NCBI GenBank assembly: GCA_934234215.1
Contig: CAKQHB010000015.1
Location: 3,313-67,312 of the forward strand
DNA: 64,000 bases
Direction: 5' to 3'
Source: an uncultured Cuneatibacter sp.
GTDB taxonomy: Bacteria; Bacillota; Clostridia; Lachnospirales; Lachnospiraceae
A model generated the notes under the pieces. It did no database searches, had not been told where the DNA came from, and was given only the letters and a program-made list of their open reading frames with translations. Of this stretch, positions 1-7,776 are shown in pieces. The translations under genes and the position numbers were made by a program. How positions within the stretch are numbered: the first letter of the stretch is position 1; every line of letters starts with the position of its first letter.

Positions 1-615
1 CTGAATACCGTCGAGGGAATGTCCGATCTCGTTGATACCGAGCATGATGTAGACTGCATGATACGTGCGCTCGGACAACAGCTGTTTCAGCGTGTAATTT
101 GCGCCATCAATGGAAACCGTTGTGGAATCTTCGAGAATGTCATAGGACGTAAAGCTGGAGCCGGAGAAGTAGTCTGCCTTTTCGAAGGGCGCATACATTT
201 TCAGACCATCGGTGCGGGAGTCTCCAATGAAGAGTACACCGTCCCAATAGTCCTCATCCACTGTCTGCAGCATACCGGGAACGAGTTCGCCGGCGGAGGC
301 ATTTGCGTCAGCATCATCGGAAGCAGATTCTGCGGTTTCGTCGGTGGAGTCTGCGGCATCGGAAGCAGCTTCCGATGAGGACTCGGATTCTGCAACGTCT
401 GTCTTTCCGGAAGGTCCAAATACATCCTCACGCATCTTGCTGTCCTGAATCAAAATAAAAGGAACAGCCATCGAAAAGGTATCCTGCAAAACGCCTGCCG
501 GACGGCAGACAAGATATTTCATCACAATTCCAACGAGCGCCATGATGATCGAAGTCACGACGATCAGAATCAAAAGCAGATTCCGCAAAAACGGAGATTT
601 GCGTCTGGGGTTCAT
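1..615 (-). CDS. Membrane-anchored SGNH/GDSL hydrolase-like protein (partial, C-terminus beyond window)
   Basis: The first 205 codons are present and the gene runs off the left edge. An N-terminal membrane segment (about residues 12-35) is followed by a Ser/Asp/Ala-rich acidic linker and then a GDS block (IGDSRTDGL) and a block III-like LGINEIG, as in SGNH hydrolases. The start is ATG at 615 with TAAGGAGG seven bases upstream. It lies 12 bases after the MBOAT acyltransferase gene on the same strand. MBOAT plus an anchored SGNH protein is the usual arrangement for O-acetylation of surface polymers (AlgI/AlgX-like, DltB/DltD-like pairs), so a role in acyl transfer to an extracellular glycan is inferred. 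The catalytic His block lies outside the window and cannot be checked. Confidence 0.75.
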   Translation of the reverse strand, partial: MNPRRKSPFLRNLLLILIVVTSIIMALVGIVMKYLVCRPAGVLQDTFSMAVPFILIQDSKMREDVFGPSGKTDVAESESSSEAASDAADSTDETAESASDDADANASAGELVPGMLQTVDEDYWDGVLFIGDSRTDGLKMYAPFEKADYFSGSSFTSYDILEDSTTVSIDGANYTLKQLLSERTYHAVYIMLGINEIGHSLDGIQ

Positions 616-627
616 GAAGCTACCTCC

Positions 628-1977
628 TTAGAAGCTAAAGTACATAAACGGGTCGTTCAGTCCGATGGACATGCGGTATACGCACAGCCAGAACAACAGC
701 AGCAGCGGGATCGCAACCCAGTACTGGGAGCGGATCTTTTCCCACAGTTTTGCGGGAAGAGGCGTGCAGAAGATCAGTCCGAGCAGCAGGAACAGCCAGT
801 AGGTCTTTAACTGCGGCAGAAAATCTACGGCAGGAGAGACGATACCGGAGCTGAATCCGAACAGACGGGTGATGTATACGCCCAGCTCGCTGAGGTTCGG
901 GATCGCAAAGATCATCCACGAAAATACGATCGCAAAGAACATATACACATGGGGCAGAACGTACATCTGGTTCAGATATTTGCCGATGAGCAGCTTTTCG
1001 ATCATGATGAGAACGAATAAGAACAGTCCCCAAATGACGAAGTTCAGCGTGGAACCATGCCAGATCCCGGTGAACAGCCAGACAACCAGTGTGTTAAAGA
1101 TCATGCGTCCGGTGCTGCAGCGGCTGCCGCCCAGCGGAATGTAGATGTAGTCGCGGAACCATGCGCCCAGCGTGATATGCCAACGGCGCCAGAACTCGCT
1201 CATCGTCTTGGATGCATAGGGATGGCGGAAGTTGACCGGCAGCTGGAAACCGAGCATGCGGCCGAGACCGATCGCCATCGTAGAATATCCGTAAAAGTCA
1301 AAATACAGCTGCAGCGAGTAGGCAATAATGCCAAGCCAGGCCATCGGTGTTGAGATTGCGGAGATGCCCATGTTTGAAATCTGGCTCCAGATACCGCCGA
1401 TGGAATCTGCCAGCAGAACCTTCAGAGAAAGTCCCACGATGAAGTCCTTCAGACCTTCGTTGATGGAAGTCCAGGAATAGGTACGGCGGCGCAGCTGGTT
1501 AAAGATCGAATCCCAAGACGCGATCGGACCGGACAGCAGCTTCATGAACATGAGAACACCGGCGGAGTAGGTAATGATGTTGCGCTCCGGGCGCACCTTG
1601 CCGCGGTGTACATCAAACAGATAAGCAGCCATCTGGAACGTATAAAAGCTGATCGCCAGCGGGAACGCGAGATCCCTGCGGATAAGCAGCGTGTCATACT
1701 TAAATAAAAACAGGCAGGCAAACAGCACGATCTCGGAAATCGCCAGCAGCCAGGTCCGTTGTTTCTCTCCGCTCAGGGCGATGCCGATCAGCCATGTAAA
1801 GACGATCTCACCGGCGAGCAGAAGCACCATCCACGGATAGGAAGCAACGCCGACATAGTAAAAAATCAGGCTTCCGATCACAAGAACCGCATTCTGAAAT
1901 GCCCGTGGAACAAGATAGTACGTTATGAGAAAAAGCGGGAAAAATATAAAAAGGAACGGTAAACTATTAAACGACAT
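628..1977 (-). CDS. MBOAT family membrane-bound O-acyltransferase
   Basis: A 449-residue polytopic membrane protein. It begins MSFNSLPFLFIFF, the usual opening of bacterial AlgI/DltB-like MBOAT proteins, which places the start at 1977 rather than at the upstream in-frame codon at 2034. GAGAGGA lies ten bases before it. The conserved EFWRRWHITLGAWFRDY segment (His267) and the TGIWHG segment (His307, the catalytic MBOAT His) are both intact. Members of this family pass acyl groups across the membrane to extracellular acceptors. The downstream SGNH gene, 12 bases away, is the likely partner. The polymer acceptor cannot be told from sequence. Confidence 0.9.
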   Translation of the reverse strand: MSFNSLPFLFIFFPLFLITYYLVPRAFQNAVLVIGSLIFYYVGVASYPWMVLLLAGEIVFTWLIGIALSGEKQRTWLLAISEIVLFACLFLFKYDTLLIRRDLAFPLAISFYTFQMAAYLFDVHRGKVRPERNIITYSAGVLMFMKLLSGPIASWDSIFNQLRRRTYSWTSINEGLKDFIVGLSLKVLLADSIGGIWSQISNMGISAISTPMAWLGIIAYSLQLYFDFYGYSTMAIGLGRMLGFQLPVNFRHPYASKTMSEFWRRWHITLGAWFRDYIYIPLGGSRCSTGRMIFNTLVVWLFTGIWHGSTLNFVIWGLFLFVLIMIEKLLIGKYLNQMYVLPHVYMFFAIVFSWMIFAIPNLSELGVYITRLFGFSSGIVSPAVDFLPQLKTYWLFLLLGLIFCTPLPAKLWEKIRSQYWVAIPLLLLFWLCVYRMSIGLNDPFMYFSF

Positions 1978-2096
1978 TGGTATCGTATCCTCTCTGTAGA
2001 ATAGTCGGCGGTGCCGACAAGTGTATTCTATCATAACAAAATAGTGAATGCTAGGGGAAAAAGAAATCTTTAAAGAATCATAAGAATTGTACGGAC

Positions 2097-2125
2097 TTGA
2101 TGTTTTGCACGGTGTGTGTTAGTCT
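2097..2125 (+). promoter_or_regulatory. Possible sigma-A promoter for the YeiH-type gene
   Basis: TTGATG and TAGTCT are separated by 17 bases, upstream of the plus-strand transporter gene and divergent from the MBOAT gene. The -10 match is poor, so this is tentative. Confidence 0.3.
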
Positions 2126-2179
2126 ATGAAAGTCTGATTGATAACAGCTTTTTTATTTTTGAGAGGGGAGACAAAAGAC

Positions 2180-3232
2180 ATGAATTGGTTCAAAAAAAAT
2201 GGCAAAGGACTGTTGCTGTGTCTGCTGATCGCAGTGCCGTCCTGGTTGGTTGGAAAGAAGTTCCCGATCATCGGTGGTGCGGTGATCGCGATTCTGGCTG
2301 GTATGGTTGTGACATTGTTCCTGAAGGACAAGACAGCATTTGCGGACGGCATCAAGTTTACGTCCAAAAAGATTTTGCAGTGGGCGGTGATTCTGTTGGG
2401 ATTTGGTATGAATCTGAACGTCATTCTGCAGACGGGTGCGCAGTCCTTGCCGATCATCGTGTGCACGATCACGACTTCACTGGTTGTCGCATATGTTTTA
2501 CACAAAGTAATGCATATTCCGGGTAAGATTTCCACATTGGTCGGCGTGGGTTCCTCCATTTGTGGTGGATCGGCGATCGCAGCGACAGCTCCGGTCATTG
2601 ATGCGGATGATGAGGAAGTAGCGCAGGCGATTTCCGTTATTTTCTTCTTTAATGTATTGGCAGCGCTGTTTTTCCCGATGCTGGGAAAAGCAATTGGCTT
2701 TGACACAACCTCCGGCGAAGCGTTTGGTGTATTTGCGGGAACGGCGATCAACGACACTTCTTCCGTAACAGCAGCGGCAAGCACATGGGATACCATGTTT
2801 GGTCTGGGCTCCGCAACGCTGGACAAGGCAGTTACGGTTAAGCTGACTCGTACCCTGGCGATTATTCCGATTACATTGGTGCTGGCATTGATCCGCACAA
2901 GAAGAGAAAAAGACAGCAGCGGACAGAAAGTCAGCTTCCGCAAAATTTTCCCATTCTTCATTCTATATTTCGTAGCGGCGTCCATCATTACAACCGTGAT
3001 CTATCAGATCTTCCCGACGGGAAATGTGCATGACGTATTCAGTGCCATTTTTGGATACATCAAAGAACTGAGCAAGTTCTTCATCATTCTGGCAATGGCA
3101 GCCGTTGGTCTGAATACCAACATCGTGAAGCTCATCAAAACCGGCGGCAAGCCGATCATCATGGGCGCATGCTGCTGGGTTGGAATTGCATGCGTGAGTC
3201 TGCTGATGCAGCATGTGATGGGGATTTTGTAA
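2180..3232 (+). CDS. yeiH: YeiH/UPF0324 family putative sulfate-type exporter
   Basis: A 350-residue protein with about ten membrane segments. It carries the family hallmark GVGSSICGGSAIAA near residues 115-130, followed by a DADDEE segment and the GTAINDTSSVTAA region. These are features of the Cons_hypoth698 (YeiH) family, predicted anion exporters whose substrate is still poorly defined. The start at 2180 follows GAGAGGGGAG by eight bases; an in-frame codon 14 residues upstream has no such site. It is monocistronic. Its 3' third is overlapped on the other strand by the toxin-like reading frame at 3004-3303. Confidence 0.85.
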   Translation: MNWFKKNGKGLLLCLLIAVPSWLVGKKFPIIGGAVIAILAGMVVTLFLKDKTAFADGIKFTSKKILQWAVILLGFGMNLNVILQTGAQSLPIIVCTITTSLVVAYVLHKVMHIPGKISTLVGVGSSICGGSAIAATAPVIDADDEEVAQAISVIFFFNVLAALFFPMLGKAIGFDTTSGEAFGVFAGTAINDTSSVTAAASTWDTMFGLGSATLDKAVTVKLTRTLAIIPITLVLALIRTRREKDSSGQKVSFRKIFPFFILYFVAASIITTVIYQIFPTGNVHDVFSAIFGYIKELSKFFIILAMAAVGLNTNIVKLIKTGGKPIIMGACCWVGIACVSLLMQHVMGIL

Positions 3233-3303
3233 AAGTTTTTACAGATATCAATAACACCAATAATTACAAGACAAAATGCAAAAAGGCATTCGTATGTAAC
3301 CAT
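3004..3303 (-). CDS. Candidate type I toxin (Hol_Tox/TxpA-like), 3'-extended
   Basis: Starts MVTYECLFAFCLVIIGVIDI, a short hydrophobic N-terminus like the putative holin-like toxins (MVTYEAL...) and the TYESL opening of B. subtilis TxpA. Family members are usually 30-60 residues; this frame continues to 99 codons through the antisense of the YeiH gene. The normal stop may therefore have been lost, or only the first 30 or so residues may matter. The start is at 3303, six bases after AGGAGG within AAAGGAGGTGATCC, a 14-base complement of the 16S rRNA 3' end. An antisense transcript ending at the terminator at 3379-3440 would cover this site. The family assignment rests on the N-terminal motif and context only. 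Confidence 0.5.
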   Translation of the reverse strand: MVTYECLFAFCLVIIGVIDICKNFYKIPITCCISRLTHAIPTQQHAPMMIGLPPVLMSFTMLVFRPTAAIARMMKNLLSSLMYPKMALNTSCTFPVGKI

Positions 3304-3440
3304 GTGGATCACCTCCTTTTGATGAGTAGTAGCAATTCTCCTTAGAGGGACTCACTTTCATCGGAGGTAACATAGACGAAAAAGAGAACCAATCAAACGC
3401 AGCAGGAATCTGAACAGTTTTTGATGGTTCTCTTTTTTGT
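3300..3440 (+). ncRNA. Candidate antisense RNA antitoxin
   Basis: Inferred plus-strand transcript complementary to the toxin start, its extended ribosome binding site and its 5' leader, ending at the hairpin and T-run at 3379-3440. Type I systems of the TxpA/RatA and related kinds use such overlapping RNAs. No clear promoter was identified, so the 5' end is arbitrary. Confidence 0.35.
3379..3440. terminator. Bidirectional rho-independent terminator
   Basis: AAAAGAGAACC-ATCAAA pairs with TTTGATGGTTCTCTTTT around a loop of about 20 bases. There is a T-run on both strands. It serves the plus-strand antisense transcript or YeiH gene and the minus-strand M28 peptidase gene that ends at 3467. Confidence 0.8.
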
Positions 3441-3466
3441 TTTCAATAGAAGATATCGCTTCGCGA

Positions 3467-4792
3467 TTACTTTTTTCGGAACATTTTCCGCACAAAATAT
3501 ACGATCACGCCTACACCTGCTCCAATGCAAACCGCGATAATTGACGTAACTCCGACATTCTTTGTTCCTTTCGTCGCTTCAGAATCTGCCGCACTACTGT
3601 TTTGTTCTTCTTTTGTTCCGATATCATCGGCGGTTTCAGATTCTCTTTCGTAAGTTTCACTTTCAGATTCAACAGCTTCTGTAGAAGCAGCTTCTTCCGT
3701 AGAAGTGGTTTCCGCCTTTTTATCAACCGTTTCATTTGAAGCATGAGACGCATCGCTTTCCGCAGGCGTCTCTTTCTCCTCCACCTGCGATGCAAACAGT
3801 TCCTCAGCCGCAATCTTTGGATTCATGTAGAGCAGCAGGTAGGTGACAAGCTGTGATGTCTGAGACATGTGGGTGTAGATGCGATTGCCGAAGTGGGATG
3901 TCAGGAATGCGAGGTTGTCATATTCTGTAACATGCATGATCTTGCCGTCCGGGATAGACGGATCGGCGGTCTGTTGTAGTCCATTGGCAGGAGCATCGGT
4001 CCAGTATGCGGTGGCGAGATACAGATACGGAATGCCGGCGGCATTGAACGGTGTCTGATCGCTGCCGGTTGTTTTTGCGGGCGGTCTGCAGTTGTCACCC
4101 TGATAGTTTTCCGGAAGTGTTTTCAGATCCAGACCGAGGTAAGACGCAGTGGCAAGCGCCTGTTCCAATGGCCATGCGCGAACGAGGGTGTCTCCTTCGT
4201 AGTCACCGCTGTAGCCGTAGAGAGAATCGCCGATGCCGATGGAGTCCAGATTGATGCAGCAGATGACATTGCTGACGTCCTGATGCTGAACATAATAGGT
4301 GCTGCCGACATAAGCGTATTCCTCAATGTCGAATAAAAGAAAACGGATGCTGTAGGGCGTGTCCATGTTCTGAAAGCGCTGTGCCAGCTCCAGAAGGACG
4401 GAGACGCCGGTGCCGTTGTCTTCGGCGGCATTTGTTTCGGTGCCATCGTAATGGGCGCAGACGACGATTTCCTGAGCGGATGCGCCGGGCTTGCGAAACT
4501 CGATGTTGTAGCCCTCGCGCCAGCCCCAGCCGAGAGGACTGTCCCCTTCACAATAGAGGAGCTGAGGGGAGTATCCCATTGTGGTGATTGTGGAGACAAG
4601 CCAGTTTCGCATGCGAGTGTTGGACTCGGTCATGGACCAGCGGTAGGGAAAGTTAGCGTCGATGTAATTTAGCCAGCCTGCTGCGGCATCGCCGTAGTTG
4701 TCCGCGCGAGCGGCAGGAGCGGGAGTCAGTCCACAGAGCAGGCAGATGAGACAAAGCACCGAGAGAACTCGGCGAAAGTTATACTTTTTCAT
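3467..4792 (-). CDS. Secreted, C-terminally anchored M28 family metallopeptidase-like protein
   Basis: A 441-residue protein. It has a signal peptide (residues 1-30, ending PAARA), an M28 peptidase domain (about 35-330), a Ser/Glu/Thr-rich linker (335-405), a membrane segment and a basic tail. Zinc-site blocks AHYDG (His114), EDNGTG (Asp125), FDIEEYAY (Glu157/158) and NLDSIG (Asp183) are present. At the position where M28 enzymes normally have SDH before PF, this protein has GSDQTPF, so the second-metal His is Gln246. GGAGG lies seven bases before the ATG. It is the last gene of the pilus-like cluster strand, 32 bases after pilT. The family would be aminopeptidases; activity here is uncertain. 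Confidence 0.8.
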   Translation of the reverse strand: MKKYNFRRVLSVLCLICLLCGLTPAPAARADNYGDAAAGWLNYIDANFPYRWSMTESNTRMRNWLVSTITTMGYSPQLLYCEGDSPLGWGWREGYNIEFRKPGASAQEIVVCAHYDGTETNAAEDNGTGVSVLLELAQRFQNMDTPYSIRFLLFDIEEYAYVGSTYYVQHQDVSNVICCINLDSIGIGDSLYGYSGDYEGDTLVRAWPLEQALATASYLGLDLKTLPENYQGDNCRPPAKTTGSDQTPFNAAGIPYLYLATAYWTDAPANGLQQTADPSIPDGKIMHVTEYDNLAFLTSHFGNRIYTHMSQTSQLVTYLLLYMNPKIAAEELFASQVEEKETPAESDASHASNETVDKKAETTSTEEAASTEAVESESETYERESETADDIGTKEEQNSSAADSEATKGTKNVGVTSIIAVCIGAGVGVIVYFVRKMFRKK

Positions 4793-4824
4793 ACAAAACC
4801 TCCGACTGCCAATGCGGCAGCTAT

Positions 4825-5883
4825 TTACAGTCTTCTCGCCAGCATGTCCGGATTTGTGGCGCGGGCGAGCGCGGTTTCCCGGTCAATCCTTCCTGCTTTG
4901 TACAACTGCAGGAGGCTGGCGTCCATTGAGAACATTTCGCCGCCGGCAGGAGCGGAGTAGATCAGACCATCGACCTGATGGAGCTTGTTGTCGCGAATCA
5001 GGTTTTGGATCGCAGTGTTGACGGTCATCATCTCGAATGCCGGAATCAAAGCGCCGGATGTGGACGGGATGAGCTGCTGGGAAACAACGGCTTTCAGAAC
5101 CATCGACAGCTGTACTGCGATCTGGTGCTGCTGGGACGGTGGGAAGACGTCGATAATACGGTCGATGGACTTCGATGCGCCCAGTGTGTGCAGCGTTGAG
5201 ATGACGAGATGTCCGGTCTCAGCGGCGGTCATAGCGACGTTGATCGTCTCGAAGTCACGCATTTCTCCGAGGAGGATGACATCAGGACTCTGGCGCAGAG
5301 CGGCGCGAAGTGCGCCGACGTAGGATTCGGTGTCAGTGTTGATCTCGCGCTGACTGACGATACTCTTCTGATGCCGGTGCAGATATTCCAGCGGGTCTTC
5401 CAGTGTGATGATATGGTCCTCTCTGGTCTGATTGATCCGGTCAATCAGGCAGGCGAGTGTCGTCGATTTTCCGCTTCCGGCGGGACCTGTCACAAGGACG
5501 AGACCGTTTGTGTAATTACTCAGATTCATAACCGATTCCGGAATGCCGATCTCAGCCGGATTCGGAAGGTTGAAGGTGATGATTCGGACAACGGCAGCGA
5601 GAGAGCCGCGCTGTTTATATGTGCTGACACGGAAACGGGACACCTGCTTGATCGCAAAGGAAAAGTCGTCATCGCCGGATGTAAGGAATGGCTCAATGTT
5701 GCGGTTCCCGGCAAGCTCATAAATTTGACGAATCAGAGCTTCGGTGTCTTCGGGCTTTAGCTTGTCGCCATCGCCGTGAACGAGCTTGCCGTCCACTTTC
5801 CAGGAGCAGGGAAGTCCGGCAATGAGAAAGACATCGGAAGCGTGTGCGTTAGCAGCTCGTGTTAAAATCTCAGTAATGTTCAT
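4825..5883 (-). CDS. pilT: PilT-like type IV pilus ATPase
   Basis: A 352-residue cytoplasmic ATPase of the GspE/VirB11 superfamily. Walker A is GPAGSGKS (133-140), the Asp box includes TLEDPLEY (160-167), Walker B is DVILLGEMRD (201-210) and the His box ends ISTLHT (228-233). The C-terminal segment with AIQNLIRDNKLHQ is typical of PilT retraction ATPases rather than PilB. The start at 5883 gives MNITEILTRA, the usual PilT opening, with GGAG nine bases upstream. It is the penultimate gene of a minus-strand cluster with pilC and pseudopilin-like genes. No pilB is present in the window, so the extension motor is elsewhere or this ATPase serves alone. Confidence 0.9.
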   Translation of the reverse strand: MNITEILTRAANAHASDVFLIAGLPCSWKVDGKLVHGDGDKLKPEDTEALIRQIYELAGNRNIEPFLTSGDDDFSFAIKQVSRFRVSTYKQRGSLAAVVRIITFNLPNPAEIGIPESVMNLSNYTNGLVLVTGPAGSGKSTTLACLIDRINQTREDHIITLEDPLEYLHRHQKSIVSQREINTDTESYVGALRAALRQSPDVILLGEMRDFETINVAMTAAETGHLVISTLHTLGASKSIDRIIDVFPPSQQHQIAVQLSMVLKAVVSQQLIPSTSGALIPAFEMMTVNTAIQNLIRDNKLHQVDGLIYSAPAGGEMFSMDASLLQLYKAGRIDRETALARATNPDMLARRL

Positions 5884-5887
5884 CGTG

Positions 5888-6358
5888 TTACTCCGTTTCT
5901 CCAAAAGGCATCAGATTCAGGGAATCATCTTCTTCCCAGTCATCCGTTTGTTCAAGTAAATAGGTCAAAATGCGGTAAGCATGCGGATGTTCTTCGCTTG
6001 GATAGGTAATCTCCAGCTGAACGTGCAGCTGCTGACCGGATTCCAGCGGAAAATCTTTTGACAGCTTCCCTTCATCGTCAAGGGAATACAAAGCGGCAGC
6101 CTGTTCCAGATAGTCCGCTTCGGAATCGGTCTGTTCATACAATTCTGAAAGAGAGGCATCCACTTCGGCAAGCCAGCGTTCGGCTTTGTCCGTCGCCTGG
6201 TAGTAGGCGGTGACGCGATCACGCAGCGTGGCGCTGAGTCGCTCATCTGCACTGGAGCTGGCGTAGGACAGCGCCGCGAAGGTGACGAGACACAGCAGCA
6301 CAAAAACCATCAGAATCGAGGATGTTCCGATACTAAAAGAAATCGGTCGCTTTTTCAT
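5888..6358 (-). CDS. Pilus-cluster membrane-anchored protein, unknown family
   Basis: A protein of 156 residues with one N-terminal membrane segment (about 12-33) and an acidic, alpha-helical extracytoplasmic part. The chosen start at 6358 has GGAG six bases upstream. A GTG at 6388, ten codons earlier, also has a strong AGGAGG and would overlap the stop of the upstream gene by four bases, so either start is possible. The N-terminus (PISFSIGTSSILMVF) looks like a single-span or pilin-like anchor but lacks the Glu+5 of classical prepilins. It lies four bases before pilT. Function unknown; a minor pilin-like role is inferred from position. Confidence 0.7.
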   Translation of the reverse strand: MKKRPISFSIGTSSILMVFVLLCLVTFAALSYASSSADERLSATLRDRVTAYYQATDKAERWLAEVDASLSELYEQTDSEADYLEQAAALYSLDDEGKLSKDFPLESGQQLHVQLEITYPSEEHPHAYRILTYLLEQTDDWEEDDSLNLMPFGETE

Positions 6359-6384
6359 GATAATCTCCATTTGGCGGCTTTTTT

Positions 6385-6894
6385 TCACCCAAGCCTCCTT
6401 TCCGGATGGATCGTGACATCCAGAGAGAACAGCACCGTCTGATTCGTCTGCTTTGTGACGGTCAGATGGGCCGTGGAGAGGCCCTCCTCAGCAGTGACCG
6501 TGACGGAGAGCTGATAGACAACGGAGGCATCCGCAGGATCTGTCTCGTCGGAACAGGGATTCCAGTCCGCATCGTAGAGGAGCAGCATTGTGGAAATGGA
6601 ATCCACGGATTTAGAACCTTCCGTAGTGGAATCTACAGTTGTGCAAGTAATGTCAGTAAGGATCGCTTCGCCCGGAAAAAGCGTCGCCAAGGCTTCTAAG
6701 GTACCGTCTGTGCTGCGAAAAGCTTCGGCGGCAGATTGCGCATTGGTGATTGCATGATTCAGATCCCGGGTGTGAATACTCTGCAAATGCGCTGCTGCGA
6801 ATACGCGCGTACAGATGGCTGCGGTGATCGAGAAAAAGCAGATCGCCACGATGAGTTCTAATAAAAAGAGGGAAGAACGAGCATGCTGTCTCAT
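6385..6894 (-). CDS. Pseudopilin-like protein
   Basis: A 169-residue protein that begins with a short basic leader followed by SSLFLLELIVAICFFSI, then a helical stretch and a beta-rich C-terminal half. The hydrophobic segment with Glu at +5 relative to Ser-Leu resembles a class III/IV prepilin. The residue before the presumed cleavage site is Ser rather than Gly. The start overlaps the previous stop by ATGA coupling. It sits between two other N-terminally anchored small proteins in the pilC-pilT cluster and is probably a minor pilin or pseudopilin. Confidence 0.7.
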   Translation of the reverse strand: MRQHARSSLFLLELIVAICFFSITAAICTRVFAAAHLQSIHTRDLNHAITNAQSAAEAFRSTDGTLEALATLFPGEAILTDITCTTVDSTTEGSKSVDSISTMLLLYDADWNPCSDETDPADASVVYQLSVTVTAEEGLSTAHLTVTKQTNQTVLFSLDVTIHPERRLG

Positions 6895-7415
6895 GGCTGC
6901 ACCTCACCTTCTTGGGAAATCCGGTTTTCGTCCGCACTGCAGCGCAGTGTTACATAGAGAGTGTGTGTGCCGGACTTTTCTTCCGTGAGTGTCAGGCGAT
7001 ACAGCGAGTCAGAAATCTGCTCGGCGGTAAATTCCTGAACGGGCAGGATCTGTTCTCCATATTCGGGAGAAATATCCTCAGAGGTGCGGGCAAGGTATTC
7101 ACACAGATAGCCGTCCCACACATACAGATAGGTCGTGTAAGAAACGCTCTCATAGACGGCATCCAATGCGATACAGGGAGCGCCGTCTAACTCAGTGAGG
7201 TGGATGGTATCTGCCCGGTCATTGTGCCGGATTTTTTCAGTGAGATAAGATGTAGCGGTACGACTCTCGAAATTGGCGTCCAGATTGTTCGTGGCGGTGC
7301 GGTACACAGTGGCTCCGATGGCAACCGCCAGCATAGCGGAAGCAGCGAAAACACAGAACAAAGCCAGAATAAAAAAGACGTCAAACATGTGAGCCGCGGG
7401 TTTACGGATTTTCAT
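6891..7415 (-). CDS. DUF4860-like membrane-anchored protein of pilus cluster
   Basis: A 174-residue protein. Its N-terminus (HMFDVFFILALFCVFAAS) matches my recollection of DUF4860 proteins in clostridial type IV pilus loci. The rest is predicted beta-rich and extracytoplasmic. The start at 7415 has GGAGGG six bases upstream; the longer frame start at 7442 lacks support. It overlaps the upstream gene by 14 bases and the downstream pseudopilin by four. Likely a minor pilin-like subunit; the DUF assignment is from memory of motif and context. Confidence 0.65.
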   Translation of the reverse strand: MKIRKPAAHMFDVFFILALFCVFAASAMLAVAIGATVYRTATNNLDANFESRTATSYLTEKIRHNDRADTIHLTELDGAPCIALDAVYESVSYTTYLYVWDGYLCEYLARTSEDISPEYGEQILPVQEFTAEQISDSLYRLTLTEEKSGTHTLYVTLRCSADENRISQEGEVQP

Positions 7416-7749
7416 GAGCACCCTCCAATGGCAGGATGACAACGTCCGGGCGGATATTGGCAGCTACCGGCTGATAGTTCACATAGTAAGCAGTTTCATC
7501 ATAAGTAATTCCATAATGATCCTTTAAATATTGCAGGCTCGGCGGATAACGCCCTTCGATGGCGTAGCAATGCACGATACTGCGCTCAATCGCCGTCTCA
7601 AGGCTGCGCTTTGTCTCGGCGGAAGTAGAACGCGCAATGCCGGACATACCCTGAACAAAAAAGAACATAATCAGAACAAAAATACAGACGGGAAGCAGCA
7701 TCGCCAATACGCGGTCGCGGGAGCTGTGTTTTCTGGAAAAACGATTCAT
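7402..7749 (-). CDS. Small N-terminally anchored protein of pilus cluster
   Basis: A 115-residue protein with a basic N-terminus, one membrane helix (about 14-36) and a short extracytoplasmic domain. ERSIVHCYAIEGRYPPSL recalls the post-helix region of GspG/pilin-like proteins (a helix followed by EGxYP). GGAGG is ten bases before the ATG. It lies between pilC and the DUF4860-like gene. No classical prepilin cleavage motif is seen. Probably an assembly component; exact function unknown. Confidence 0.65.
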   Translation of the reverse strand: MNRFSRKHSSRDRVLAMLLPVCIFVLIMFFFVQGMSGIARSTSAETKRSLETAIERSIVHCYAIEGRYPPSLQYLKDHYGITYDETAYYVNYQPVAANIRPDVVILPLEGAHENP

Positions 7750-7776
7750 AAAGCATCTTCCTCCATTCGAGATGAA

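Noticed and set aside
3306..3320. A 15-base match to the 16S rRNA 3' end
   Set aside because: Not a ribosomal RNA fragment: there is no homology beyond the anti-Shine-Dalgarno stretch, and it is explained as the complement of a strong ribosome site on the other strand.
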